The notes beneath the pieces were generated by a model. It was not told the origin of the DNA, made no database searches, and was given only the letters and a program-made list of their open reading frames with translations. A program made the position numbers and the translations under genes. Below are positions 53,175-61,781 of a stretch of 64,000 bases of DNA, one piece after another; the stretch's first letter is position 1, and the number at the start of each line of letters is the position of its first letter. Location: contig NZ_AP022569.1 in the NCBI RefSeq assembly GCF_010727945.1, forward strand, positions 1,364,001 to 1,428,000, given 5' to 3'. The stretch comes from Mycobacterium cookii (GTDB taxonomy: Bacteria; Actinomycetota; Actinomycetes; Mycobacteriales; Mycobacteriaceae).

Positions 53175-54077
53175 CTAGCGAATGTTCGCGGCCAGATCGG
53201 CGGACATGGCTGCCAGTTGCCGTCCCCACGTCGGCCAGTCGTTGCCGCCGCCTCGGCCCAGATCGAAGTGGCCGTTGGTGCCACCGACATCGCGGTAGTG
53301 CGAATAGAACTGCGCGTTGGTCCCTTGCGAGATGTCGCCGAAACCGGCCATCGCGCCCTGATCGGTCGGCGCGCCGCTGCCCGGACTATAAACCCAGAGT
53401 CGGGCATCGTTGTCCACCAACTGCTGGATGTTCTGGTTTGGTGAATGCCATTTCCAGCGCCCCAATTGCGGTGCGCCCCACATGCGATCGCTGTCCGCGC
53501 CGCCTTGTCGGAGTGCGGCGGTGATCGTCCCGTCCACGCCGGCGCGTTCGGGCGTCAGAAATCCCGACAGCGATCCGGCGTAGTGGAAGCGGTCAGGGTG
53601 AAAAGTCACCAGCGCCGCCGCCGCGTATCCGCCTTGGGAGACTCCAACGACGCCATGTCGGCCGGGTGCCAGACCCTTGTTGGCGGCCAGCCAGTCCGGC
53701 AACTCGGTGGACAGGAAGGTCTCCCACTGCTTGCTGCCGTCCTGCTCCCAGTTGGTGTACATGCTGTAGGCGCCACCGGCTGGGGCGACGATCGAAATCC
53801 CTTTGCCTGCAAGGGCGTTGAATCCGTTACCCGCCGTCACCCAATTGCTGACGTCGGGGGCGGCGTTGAACCCGTCCAACAAGTACGCCGCATGCGGGCC
53901 ACCGGCCAGGAAGGCCACCGGAATGTCGCGACCCATCGACGGCGACGGCACCATCAGGCTCTCGAAGCCGGCGGCCTTCGTGATGCCCGTCGAACCCGAG
54001 ATCGCCGTCGCCGCACACCATCCGACCGTCAGCGCGATGGCGGACAGCCGCCGGAATATCGTCAGGACACTCGTCAT
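53175..54077 (-). CDS. MPT51/FbpD-like secreted Ag85-fold protein
   Basis: A 300-residue secreted alpha/beta-hydrolase fold of the antigen 85 family, closest to MPT51 (shared LMVPSPSMGRDIPVAFL, AYLLDGFNA, APAGGAYSMYTNWEQDGSKQW and MWGAPQLGRWKW). A signal peptide covers about residues 1-35. M. tuberculosis MPT51 lacks the mycolyltransferase nucleophile (GAAQGG as I recall), but here the elbow is GVSQGG with Ser147. The Ag85 catalytic histidine region reads GGGNDWPTW, with no histidine, so a full triad is not restored. It starts 15 bases after the second Mce-associated gene. Confidence 0.86.
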   Translation of the reverse strand: MTSVLTIFRRLSAIALTVGWCAATAISGSTGITKAAGFESLMVPSPSMGRDIPVAFLAGGPHAAYLLDGFNAAPDVSNWVTAGNGFNALAGKGISIVAPAGGAYSMYTNWEQDGSKQWETFLSTELPDWLAANKGLAPGRHGVVGVSQGGYAAAALVTFHPDRFHYAGSLSGFLTPERAGVDGTITAALRQGGADSDRMWGAPQLGRWKWHSPNQNIQQLVDNDARLWVYSPGSGAPTDQGAMAGFGDISQGTNAQFYSHYRDVGGTNGHFDLGRGGGNDWPTWGRQLAAMSADLAANIR

Positions 54078-54092
54078 CTCCGCCTCACTTGC

Positions 54093-54713
54093 CTATACCG
54101 GGTCGAACTGCGAAATGAGCCATCGGCCGTCGATCTTCTCGAGACTGACGCGCACACTGGACGTGCTCTGAGTCGGCGCGTCGTTGCCGATGGTGGTGGT
54201 CTGGTCGACGAAAACCAATACCACCGCGTGCTTTCCGGTGGCCGACACCGACGCCGCCGCGGGCACGGTCGCCACCGCCGAAATGTGCTGTTGTTTGGCC
54301 CCAGGCGCAACGACGTCGTTGACCAGCTGCGTGTACTGCTGACGGAACGGCTCGGCGAGCCGATCCGCGGCGGCCTTCAAATCTTTGTCAACGGTCTCCG
54401 GCTTGTACGACAGGATCGCGATCGTGCTGTCGCTGGCGGCGCGTATCGACTGGTCTGCCGCCGCCGCGGATGCCCGCGCCGTGCCGTCGAGCCATTTCAG
54501 GTAGCCGACGCCAAGAGCCAGGATCAACGCCAACGCGGCAATGACCGCCACCAGCACACCGCGCCGCGAGGACCGCGCACCGCTTTCGGCCGGCGCCTCG
54601 TCGGCCTCCTCGGCTTCCTCGGCGTCGGGCAGATCGGCCTCGTCGGCGACCGGGTCATTGTCATCGGACAACGCGGTGTCCTCCTCCACGGTGAGGGCGG
54701 TTCGTCTGCTCAC
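54093..54713 (-). CDS. Mce-associated membrane protein (second)
   Basis: A 206-residue Mas protein. It has an acidic N-terminal cytoplasmic tail (many Glu/Asp in about 10-45), one membrane segment (GVLVAVIAALALILALGVGYLKWL), and an extracytoplasmic alpha+beta domain (DQSIRAASDSTIAILSYKPETVDKDLKAAADRL, ending VSLEKIDGRWLISQFDPV). Such proteins stabilise Mce transporters. The GTG at 54713 overlaps the TGA of the first Mas gene. Together with it, it follows mceF directly. Confidence 0.86.
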   Translation of the reverse strand: MSRRTALTVEEDTALSDDNDPVADEADLPDAEEAEEADEAPAESGARSSRRGVLVAVIAALALILALGVGYLKWLDGTARASAAAADQSIRAASDSTIAILSYKPETVDKDLKAAADRLAEPFRQQYTQLVNDVVAPGAKQQHISAVATVPAAASVSATGKHAVVLVFVDQTTTIGNDAPTQSTSSVRVSLEKIDGRWLISQFDPV

Positions 54714-55315
54714 GGGACGAACTCGACATTCGACACCTTCGCGCTGTCCCCTGTCTTGTCGACAGTAAGTCGCATCCGCCAGTGGCGCGGCTCCTGGTCT
54801 GCCGGTGCCGCACCCATCGACGTTTTGACCGATACCGCGACGAGTACCTGCGCTTGGCCATGGGTGTAGGAGAGCAGCCCCGCCTCGGCGATGGTGCCTT
54901 CGGATTTCGACTGCACCTTCTTGACGACCTCGACGAACGGCTGCGAACGGTTCTGGAACTCGTCGTGAAAGGCGCCGGTGGCCGAATCCAGCACCCGTTT
55001 GATGTCGGCGTCGACCTCCGTGTAGCTGATCGTGGTCAGGTTGATCGCGGTCTGCCGTGCGACTTGCACGTAGAGGCTGCGCTGAGCCTGCACCTGGCGG
55101 TCCTGGTGCACGCGGTACCCCAGCCATCCTCCCAAGCCGACCAGCGCCAGGATGATGGCGACTCCGACAGCGACCGGCATGTGAATGCGCGAAATCCAAG
55201 CCGGCACACGCTTTTTCGTCCCCGGTTTCGCGCCGGGCTCGGCGTCGAGTTCATCGGCGCCTTCGGCTTCAGGGTCTACTGGTTCGACTTCTTCGGAACC
55301 ATCATGTCCTGCCAT
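54710..55315 (-). CDS. Mce-associated membrane protein (first)
   Basis: A 201-residue Mas protein with an acidic tail (1-30), a basic stretch (KPGTKKRVPAW), one membrane segment (MPVAVGVAIILALVGLGGWLGY), and an outer domain with TAINLTTISYTEVDADIKRVLDSATGAFHDEF and a final strand KVSNVEFVP. The ATG at 55315 lies 40 bases inside the 3' end of mceF, so translation is coupled. Its likely role is assembly or stability of the Mce complex. Confidence 0.87.
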   Translation of the reverse strand: MAGHDGSEEVEPVDPEAEGADELDAEPGAKPGTKKRVPAWISRIHMPVAVGVAIILALVGLGGWLGYRVHQDRQVQAQRSLYVQVARQTAINLTTISYTEVDADIKRVLDSATGAFHDEFQNRSQPFVEVVKKVQSKSEGTIAEAGLLSYTHGQAQVLVAVSVKTSMGAAPADQEPRHWRMRLTVDKTGDSAKVSNVEFVP

Positions 55316-56778
55316 GTCTTGCCTTTCGGTGCTAAAGCCAGGTCGGAATCGCTGTAGTGGCGGCCGTCCGGCCCGACGTAATTGCCGGTCAAAGGATCGT
55401 AGGGAACCGCAACCGGCGGCTTCGCCGGCGCTTCCGGGGGCGGGTGCCAGTGCTCGCCCGGCGAATACGGTGGCCCGCCCTTCGGGAACTGCGGCACACT
55501 CTGGCCGCTCAACGTCGCGTTCGGATCGCCCTTCCAGAACAAGCCGTCGTTGAGCGGGACGTACTCCTCGTCGCTTTCGCACATCTCGACGGTCGGTGCG
55601 CGCTTGCCCGGCTTGGTCTCGCACGGAACGTTACGGACTCCTCGGACGTTCATGTCGGAGTTCTGCGGGATACGGCAGTACAACTCGCCGTTCGTCCGGT
55701 CGGGATAGTCCTGGCTTACCGGTATGCGCTGCTGCTGCACCGGTAGGAACCCGGCGTTGCACGGCGGCGGCGAGTTCAGGTTCAGATTGAAGTCGAGATA
55801 GATGCCCTTGTAGTCCATCTTGGCAACCCGGTCCGGCACGATGATCGACGACATCACCGCGGTACCCTGCGGGAACATGACCAACAGCTGCTCGAGGTCG
55901 TTGCGGTAATTCACCGCGATGGTGCCCAGACTGACCAGATTCGACAGCAGCACCGGCAACGTCGGCGCCAGCCGGTCGAACAACGCGGTGCCTTCGTCGA
56001 GCGCCGGGCCGGCATTGTTGAGCAAGTCCGCCAGCCTGCCGTCCTGTGCCTTCACCTGACTGGTGATGGCGTTCACCCGCTGCGCCCACGTCGCGATCGA
56101 ATCCGAGGTTCGCAGCTGCGAACTGGCAACCGGTGGGAACTCGTCGATCAGTCGGGAGAACGAGTCGGTGGTCTTGCCGGCATCGATCGCCAACGCCGTG
56201 CCGCCGTCGACCAGCCGGGACAGTTCCGGCCCTAGGCCCGCAACGGCTTTGGCGGCTTCATCGACGACGGTGCGCAGGTTGTCCTGCGGGATCACTGCGA
56301 GTGCCTTGTTGGTGGTGTCCAGCAGGGAGCCGATGTCGACCGGGACCTGCGTCTTGCCGACCGGGATCACGTCGCCGTCGCGCAATTTCGGGCCGGTGTC
56401 CTGCACTGTGCCGGAATGCGGTGTCAGCTCGAGGAATTGCTCGCCGATCGCCGAGCGGCTGTGCACCGCGGCAGTCACGTCCGACGGAATCGCGATGTCG
56501 GATTTCAGCGAGAGGACGGCGCGCACGCCGTTCTGGGTGACGTCGACCGTCTTGACACTGCCGACCTCGCTGCCGCGATAGGTGACCACCGAGGTCGGAT
56601 ACAACCCGCCGGAGGCGGGCAGGTCAACCTTGACGACGTAACGGCCAACGCCAAGCAGCGCAGGGACTTTGATGAAGCCGAATGCCATCACGCCGATGGA
56701 CAGAACGGTGATCGACGCCAGGATGGCCAACTGTGTCCACACCCGTCGGGACAGGCGCAGCGAACTCGAAAGAGCCAT
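55276..56778 (-). CDS. mceF: Mce family protein MceF
   Basis: A 500-residue MlaD-domain protein anchored by one N-terminal helix (VWTQLAILASITVLSIGVMAFGF). The MCE domain (about 35-120) reads YVVKVDLPASGGLYPTSVVTYRGSEVGSVKTVDV, followed by a long helical region (about 150-300) that would build the hydrophobic tunnel. A proline-rich tail (EHWHPPPEAPAKPPVAVPYDP) and the ending WQDMMVPKK complete it. The start lies one base after the mceE stop. It is one of six subunits of a lipid-import channel across the periplasm. Confidence 0.93.
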   Translation of the reverse strand: MALSSSLRLSRRVWTQLAILASITVLSIGVMAFGFIKVPALLGVGRYVVKVDLPASGGLYPTSVVTYRGSEVGSVKTVDVTQNGVRAVLSLKSDIAIPSDVTAAVHSRSAIGEQFLELTPHSGTVQDTGPKLRDGDVIPVGKTQVPVDIGSLLDTTNKALAVIPQDNLRTVVDEAAKAVAGLGPELSRLVDGGTALAIDAGKTTDSFSRLIDEFPPVASSQLRTSDSIATWAQRVNAITSQVKAQDGRLADLLNNAGPALDEGTALFDRLAPTLPVLLSNLVSLGTIAVNYRNDLEQLLVMFPQGTAVMSSIIVPDRVAKMDYKGIYLDFNLNLNSPPPCNAGFLPVQQQRIPVSQDYPDRTNGELYCRIPQNSDMNVRGVRNVPCETKPGKRAPTVEMCESDEEYVPLNDGLFWKGDPNATLSGQSVPQFPKGGPPYSPGEHWHPPPEAPAKPPVAVPYDPLTGNYVGPDGRHYSDSDLALAPKGKTWQDMMVPKKSNQ

Positions 56779-56779
56779 G

Positions 56780-57904
56780 CTAATAACCCCCCCAGTGGTA
56801 CGGCGCGATCAACGGATTGACCGCGGTGTACGGGCTGGGCATCTGGCCGATCGTGCGGCCCCACTGCATCTCGAGTTCGGTGAGATTTCCCTCCCATTTC
56901 GATCCCGTGAAGAAACCGCTGTCCAGCCGGCTCAGAGTCAGGTCGACGATCAGCGAGATGTTGGCGAAGTCACCCCGAAACCAGTTTGGGACAGTGCTTT
57001 TCACCCACGGCAGCGTCGACAGGAAATCCAGGCCTCTGGTCAGCGCGGGCCCGGCGTTGGCGAGCTCGCGCAGCGCCGGCGCCAGATTGCGGAAGTTGTC
57101 GACAAGCGATTTCTTGCTCTGCTGGATCGTCGATGCGGCGACGGCGCTGAACTGGCCCACCTTGTCGATCGCGTCGACCAACGTCTTGCGGGTGTCTGAC
57201 AAGACGCCCAGCGCCTGCGGGATCGTGGTCAGCGCCTTGTCGACCACCGGGTCTTTATCCGCCACCTGGCCGACCAGTGAGTTGACGCTGTCGATGGCAG
57301 TGATGATGTCGTCGGTCTGCTTCTTCGTCTCGGTGACGAAGATGTCCAGTTGAGTCAACAGGCTGCGCATCTCTTTTTCGCGTCCGGTCAGCGCCGTCGC
57401 GAAAGTCCGGGTGATCTCTTGGAGATGGCCCAGTCCACCGCCGTTGAGCAGAATCGCGACCGACGCCAGGGTCTGCTCGGTGGTCGGATACGTCGCTGCT
57501 CTGGACAGCGGAATGACCGACCCGTTGGTGAGCTGTCCGCGCGGCGCCTCGTCGGTCGGCGGTGCCAGCTCGATGTGCATGGAACCCAGCAGGCTGGTCT
57601 GGCCGACCTTGGCGGTGCTGTTCGCGGGCAGGTGGATATTGCCGTTGATCCGCATGGTCACCAGGGCATGCCAGTCCTGCACCTCGATTTTGGTGACGTT
57701 GCCGATGTTGACGTCGGCGACCCGCACCCGGGTATTCGGCTGGATCACAACGACATCGGGCAGTTGGGCCGCAATGGTGTAGGCACCGTCGCCCTTGCCC
57801 TGAGTTCCCGGCAGCGGCAGCGAGTTGAGACCCCGCCACCCTCCACAACTCGTCAGCAAGCACAAGCACGAGATGGCAAGTGCCGCAGCCACTGCGCGCC
57901 TCAC
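56780..57904 (-). CDS. mceE: Mce family lipoprotein MceE (LprK type)
   Basis: A 374-residue Mce subunit with a lipoprotein signal: AVAAALAISCLCLLTSCGG, lipobox LTSC near residue 21. The MCE domain follows (YTIAAQLPDVVVIQPNTRVRVADVNIGNVTKIEV), then tunnel helices and a C-terminal region ending AVNPLIAPYHWGGY. The GTG at 57904 overlaps the TGA of mceD (GTGA). MceE is the only lipid-anchored subunit of these complexes, as expected. Confidence 0.93.
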   Translation of the reverse strand: MRRAVAAALAISCLCLLTSCGGWRGLNSLPLPGTQGKGDGAYTIAAQLPDVVVIQPNTRVRVADVNIGNVTKIEVQDWHALVTMRINGNIHLPANSTAKVGQTSLLGSMHIELAPPTDEAPRGQLTNGSVIPLSRAATYPTTEQTLASVAILLNGGGLGHLQEITRTFATALTGREKEMRSLLTQLDIFVTETKKQTDDIITAIDSVNSLVGQVADKDPVVDKALTTIPQALGVLSDTRKTLVDAIDKVGQFSAVAASTIQQSKKSLVDNFRNLAPALRELANAGPALTRGLDFLSTLPWVKSTVPNWFRGDFANISLIVDLTLSRLDSGFFTGSKWEGNLTELEMQWGRTIGQMPSPYTAVNPLIAPYHWGGY

Positions 57905-59334
57905 GGTGTGCCCTTCGGCGGCACCGGTGCGGCCGCGGGCACCATCAAGCCAGGTAGGCCCTCGCGAGGATCGGTGGAATGGACCGCGACCGGCGCGGGT
58001 GGCACCGCGCCGCCCGGCAACGCTTGCGGTGACACCGGCGGCGGACCCGCGTCGGCGGGAGGCGGGCCACCCGGGCCTCCCGGCGCTCCCGGCGGCGGGA
58101 TGTGCGGGTTGAGTTTGTCTTCGCTGTAGGTGATTTCGTTGGGACGTGCCGATGCACCCACGAACGGGTTGAGCCCGATCGGCAGGTAGTTGTACTGACG
58201 GTTCTTGATGATCGGAGCCAGATACTGCTCGCACAGTCGCGCCGACTGCTTTGCCCCGATACGAGCCGCGGATTCGATTGAACCGCAGACGGATTGGACG
58301 GTGTCGGCAAAGTTGGACAGGGCCAGAATCCCGGTGACCGCGCTCTGCGCCGGTTGATAGATGTTGAGGAAGTTCTGAAACACGTTCGGCGCGACGTGCA
58401 GGGTCTGCTTGATGTCGCGGCGGCTGTCGTTCAATGCCGTGGTGATTTCGTTGAGGTGGTCGAAGGTCGTACCGATGGCCTCGCGGTTCTCGGCGACGAA
58501 CGGACGCAGATCGTTGACGGCGCCGTCCAATCCAGCGATGGCCTGGCCCCACTCGTTCGGCGTATTCGTCATCACCGTGGTGATGTTGGCCAAGTTCTTG
58601 TTGAACGACGCCAGCAGGTCACTGCTCGAGGTCAGCGCGGAGACGAACAACTCGAGGTTGCGCAGCGTGCTGAAAATGTCTGTGCTGTGATCACCGAGCG
58701 CCGACACCGCCTGCGAGAGCTTGATGACGGTGTCGCGCGCGGTGTCGCCCTCGCCGCGCAGGTTCGCCGCCGAGGTGTTGACGAACTGCCCCAGCGCGCT
58801 GGTGCCCCCCTCGGTGGTGGGCTGCAGGGACTCGGTCAGCTTCTCCAACTGCTTACGCAGGTCGTCCCATTCGACGGGGACCGCGGTGCGCTCCTGCGGA
58901 ATGGTCGCGCCGTCAGCCAGTTTCGGCCCGCCGGAGTAGACCGGCACCAGCTGGATCGCGCGCGAAGTGACAAGCGACGGCGACAGAATCGCCGCGCGCA
59001 CATCGGCGGGAACCGGGTATTCCGACTCGACGGTGAACGTGACTTTCGCGGCGTTGGGCTGCGGCTCGATCTTCTCGATCGTTCCGACCGCGACCCCGAG
59101 AATGCGGACCTCGTCGCCGGTGTAGACACCGTTGGTGTTCGGAAAGTACGCGACGTAGGTGTTCCGGGTGACCTGTTTCCACCACGGCGTGACCATCATG
59201 CTGATCCCGCCGAACAGGATCAGCACCAGGCTGATCGCGACGCCGATCTTCGCAAGGCGTCGATGTTTCTCGATCCACTCACCGACGTTGTCGAGCCTGT
59301 TGCCGGCCTTGTCGCGGACATTCGCGAACGCCAT
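57901..59334 (-). CDS. mceD: Mce family protein MceD
   Basis: A 477-residue Mce subunit. It has one N-terminal helix (LAKIGVAISLVLILFGGISMMV), the MCE domain (YVAYFPNTNGVYTGDEVRILGVAVGTIEKIEP), a long helical tunnel region, and a proline/glycine-rich tail (IPPPGAPGGPGGPPPADAGPP) of about 70 residues. The ATG at 59334 overlaps the TGA of mceC (ATGA). The Pro-rich tail is usual for MceC and MceD proteins and may reach the outer envelope. Confidence 0.93.
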   Translation of the reverse strand: MAFANVRDKAGNRLDNVGEWIEKHRRLAKIGVAISLVLILFGGISMMVTPWWKQVTRNTYVAYFPNTNGVYTGDEVRILGVAVGTIEKIEPQPNAAKVTFTVESEYPVPADVRAAILSPSLVTSRAIQLVPVYSGGPKLADGATIPQERTAVPVEWDDLRKQLEKLTESLQPTTEGGTSALGQFVNTSAANLRGEGDTARDTVIKLSQAVSALGDHSTDIFSTLRNLELFVSALTSSSDLLASFNKNLANITTVMTNTPNEWGQAIAGLDGAVNDLRPFVAENREAIGTTFDHLNEITTALNDSRRDIKQTLHVAPNVFQNFLNIYQPAQSAVTGILALSNFADTVQSVCGSIESAARIGAKQSARLCEQYLAPIIKNRQYNYLPIGLNPFVGASARPNEITYSEDKLNPHIPPPGAPGGPGGPPPADAGPPPVSPQALPGGAVPPAPVAVHSTDPREGLPGLMVPAAAPVPPKGTP

Positions 59335-60722
59335 CAGCGACCCCCGTTCGCAGGCACTTCGTTGGGCGCCGGCTGGTAGACCGGCGTTTGTTTGGGCGGC
59401 GGCTTGAGATCAGCCGGCGGCCCGGGCGGTGCGCCGCCCGGCGGCGGCGCCGGTGGCGGCGGCCGGTACGGATAGCAAGCGGGGCCAGGCAACGGCGCGC
59501 CGGCGGGGCCACACGACTGCTGATCCGGATTGCCGGTGATCGCATCGGGGATCGAGCGTCGCGGCTCGCCGCCCTGTCCGGTACGCGGGTACGGCATCGG
59601 CAATTGCGGCAGACCGGGCTGGCCGCTGCCCGGATCGACGAGTTGCGACGGCAGCAGCACGTTGGGATCGAGCCCCAGATCAGAGAACGCCGCGTCGGTG
59701 AACGGCTGCACGAATTGTCCCAGTGTGAGATTCGGTAGCGATGCTTTGAAGAATGGCCCCGACCCCAGCACTTCACCGAACGACATCGCGTACTTCGGGA
59801 TGAGGTACAAGGTGCGCTGCAGTTCTTTCTTGCGGTCGTCCAAGACCGCAAGCACATTGTTGAGCTTGTCCAGCGCGGGCTTGAGTTGCGTGCGGTTGTC
59901 GCCGACGACAGCGGATATCTGCCGCGTCGCAGCACCGATATTGGTCATCAGCGCATCGACCGCGTTGCGTTGCGTCAGAAGCTCGGCCAGCAAGGCATTC
60001 GCGTTGATGACCAAGTTGGCGATCTGGTCGCTGCGCTTGCCCAGCACCCCCACGACCTTGTTCGCATTGGCCAACAGGCTGCGCAGTTTCGCGTCACGGT
60101 TGTCCAGCGTGCTGGAGAACTGCGCAACACCTTCCAGTGCGGCCTTCAAATCGGGTGGGGTGTCTTTGAAGGTGTTCGCCAACGTCGTCAGCGCCGACGA
60201 CAGCTTCGCGGTGTCCAGCGCGCTGATGGTACTGGTCAAGTCGCCCAACGCATCCGGTAAGTCATACGGCGCGCGGGTGCGCTCAACCGGGATGGGGCCT
60301 TCGAGCTTGCCGTCGCCGCGCGGAGTGATCTCGAGCATCTTCGTGCCGAGCACGGTCTCGGTCTTGATCGCCGCCTCGGTGCGGTTGCCCAGTGCGACGC
60401 CGTCGTCGACGGTGAATTTGACCAGCACTTTGGTCCCGTCCAACTTGACGCTGGACACCCTGCCGACCGACAGGCCCGAGACCCGCACGTCGCTGTCTGG
60501 TTTGATGCCCCCCGCCTCGGTGAAATAGGCGGAATAGCCGGACTTTCCGGTGAGGAACGGAATCTTCTCGTAGGAGAAGACAGCGGTGACCAGGGCGACG
60601 ACGATGCCGATGCCAACCAGACCGACGGTGACCCGGTTGCGGTCAGCGAGCGGTTTGATATCGCGTCGCTTGGTCTTGATCTTCTCTTTGAGACCGCTGA
60701 GACGGTTTTTGATCGAGGTCAT
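59334..60722 (-). CDS. mceC: Mce family protein MceC
   Basis: A 462-residue Mce subunit with one membrane helix (VTVGLVGIGIVVALVTAVFSYE), the MCE domain (YSAYFTEAGGIKPDSDVRVSGLSVGRVSSVKLDG), tunnel helices (about 150-310), and a long proline-rich tail (YPYRPPPPAPPPGGAPPGPP). I took the ATG at 60722, which overlaps the mceB stop (ATGA), in preference to one five codons upstream. Confidence 0.93.
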   Translation of the reverse strand: MTSIKNRLSGLKEKIKTKRRDIKPLADRNRVTVGLVGIGIVVALVTAVFSYEKIPFLTGKSGYSAYFTEAGGIKPDSDVRVSGLSVGRVSSVKLDGTKVLVKFTVDDGVALGNRTEAAIKTETVLGTKMLEITPRGDGKLEGPIPVERTRAPYDLPDALGDLTSTISALDTAKLSSALTTLANTFKDTPPDLKAALEGVAQFSSTLDNRDAKLRSLLANANKVVGVLGKRSDQIANLVINANALLAELLTQRNAVDALMTNIGAATRQISAVVGDNRTQLKPALDKLNNVLAVLDDRKKELQRTLYLIPKYAMSFGEVLGSGPFFKASLPNLTLGQFVQPFTDAAFSDLGLDPNVLLPSQLVDPGSGQPGLPQLPMPYPRTGQGGEPRRSIPDAITGNPDQQSCGPAGAPLPGPACYPYRPPPPAPPPGGAPPGPPADLKPPPKQTPVYQPAPNEVPANGGR

Positions 60723-61747
60723 TTTTTCGGCAAGCACCGCCCGGTTACCTGACTCACGAACTTGACGAACGTGGGTTGTCCGTTCCTGCCGTTGAGCTTG
60801 ATGATCACGTCGCAGATGTAGAAGCCGAAGTAGTCGCCGTAGAGACCCTGACGGGACAGTTTTTGATAAACGTCGGGCAGGGTCTTGACGAGATCGTCGA
60901 AGTAGTCGTGGTCGGAGTCGATCTGCCCCGAGACGCGATCCGTTTGCACTATCACGTCTTTGATCGGTTGCCGCGCCTGCGTCAGCAAGTCGGCTACCGA
61001 TCCCGTCGCGGCATTGATATAGGCCACGTCCTTGGCGATGTCGGTCTTGCGCTCGGACAGCGCGCCGACAAGCTGGGACAGCTTGTCCAAGCCGTCTGAG
61101 AACTGTTTGTCGCGGGTGCCGAAGGTGTGCAGCACGACGTTGAGGTTGGTGATGACATCGCCGATCAGCTTGTCGCGGTTGGCCAGCGTGGTGGTCAGCG
61201 CGGAGGTCTCGCCGAGCACCGACGAGATGGTGGCGCCCTCACCCTGGAACACTCGGAGCAGTTGGCCGGACAACGCATTGACCTGGTCGGGATCCAACGC
61301 GCGGAACAGCGGCCGGAAACCACCGATGAGCGCGTCGACGTCGAGGGCAGGAGAGGTACGGGCCAACGGAATCGTCGCGTTCTGCGGCAATCTCCTGGGC
61401 GGACCGGGCCCGTCCTCGAGAGCGAGATACCGGTCGCCGATGAGGTTTTCGTAGCGCACTGACGCTTTGGTGCCTTCGGTGAGCCTCAGATCCCGATCGA
61501 TGGCGAAGTCGACGTGGACAGTGCCGTCTTTTTCCAGCTTGAGATCCTTGACCTTCCCGACTTCGACGCCGGCTATCCGGACGAAGTTCCCGCCCTTGAG
61601 CCCCGAGACATTCGAGAACACCGCGCTGTAGGAAGTGCGGGAGTCAAACCGGAACTGCCCGAAGACGGTCACCAGGACGAAGACGAAAGCAAGAGAGACA
61701 ACGGTGAACGCCACCACACGCGCGATGGCGCCGGCGTCGGTTCTCAT
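60719..61747 (-). CDS. mceB: Mce family protein MceB
   Basis: A 342-residue Mce subunit. The N-terminal helix is ARVVAFTVVSLAFVFVLVTVFG, the MCE domain reads YSAVFSNVSGLKGGNFVRIAGVEVGKVKDLKL, and the C-terminus ends in a cysteine-containing segment (FVSQVTGRCLPKK) common to MceB proteins. The ATG at 61747 has GGAG about seven bases upstream, which rules out the longer frame that would overlap mceA. About 34 bases separate it from the mceA stop. Confidence 0.93.
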   Translation of the reverse strand: MRTDAGAIARVVAFTVVSLAFVFVLVTVFGQFRFDSRTSYSAVFSNVSGLKGGNFVRIAGVEVGKVKDLKLEKDGTVHVDFAIDRDLRLTEGTKASVRYENLIGDRYLALEDGPGPPRRLPQNATIPLARTSPALDVDALIGGFRPLFRALDPDQVNALSGQLLRVFQGEGATISSVLGETSALTTTLANRDKLIGDVITNLNVVLHTFGTRDKQFSDGLDKLSQLVGALSERKTDIAKDVAYINAATGSVADLLTQARQPIKDVIVQTDRVSGQIDSDHDYFDDLVKTLPDVYQKLSRQGLYGDYFGFYICDVIIKLNGRNGQPTFVKFVSQVTGRCLPKK

Positions 61748-61781
61748 TGCAGCTCCTTGGTTTTCGACGGGTCGGGGTGAG

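Noticed and set aside
56780..58552. Extended frame upstream of mceE giving about 590 codons
   Set aside because: The extra part overlaps mceD and has no mycobacterial protein character. The GTG at 57904 restores a lipoprotein signal and a coupled start.
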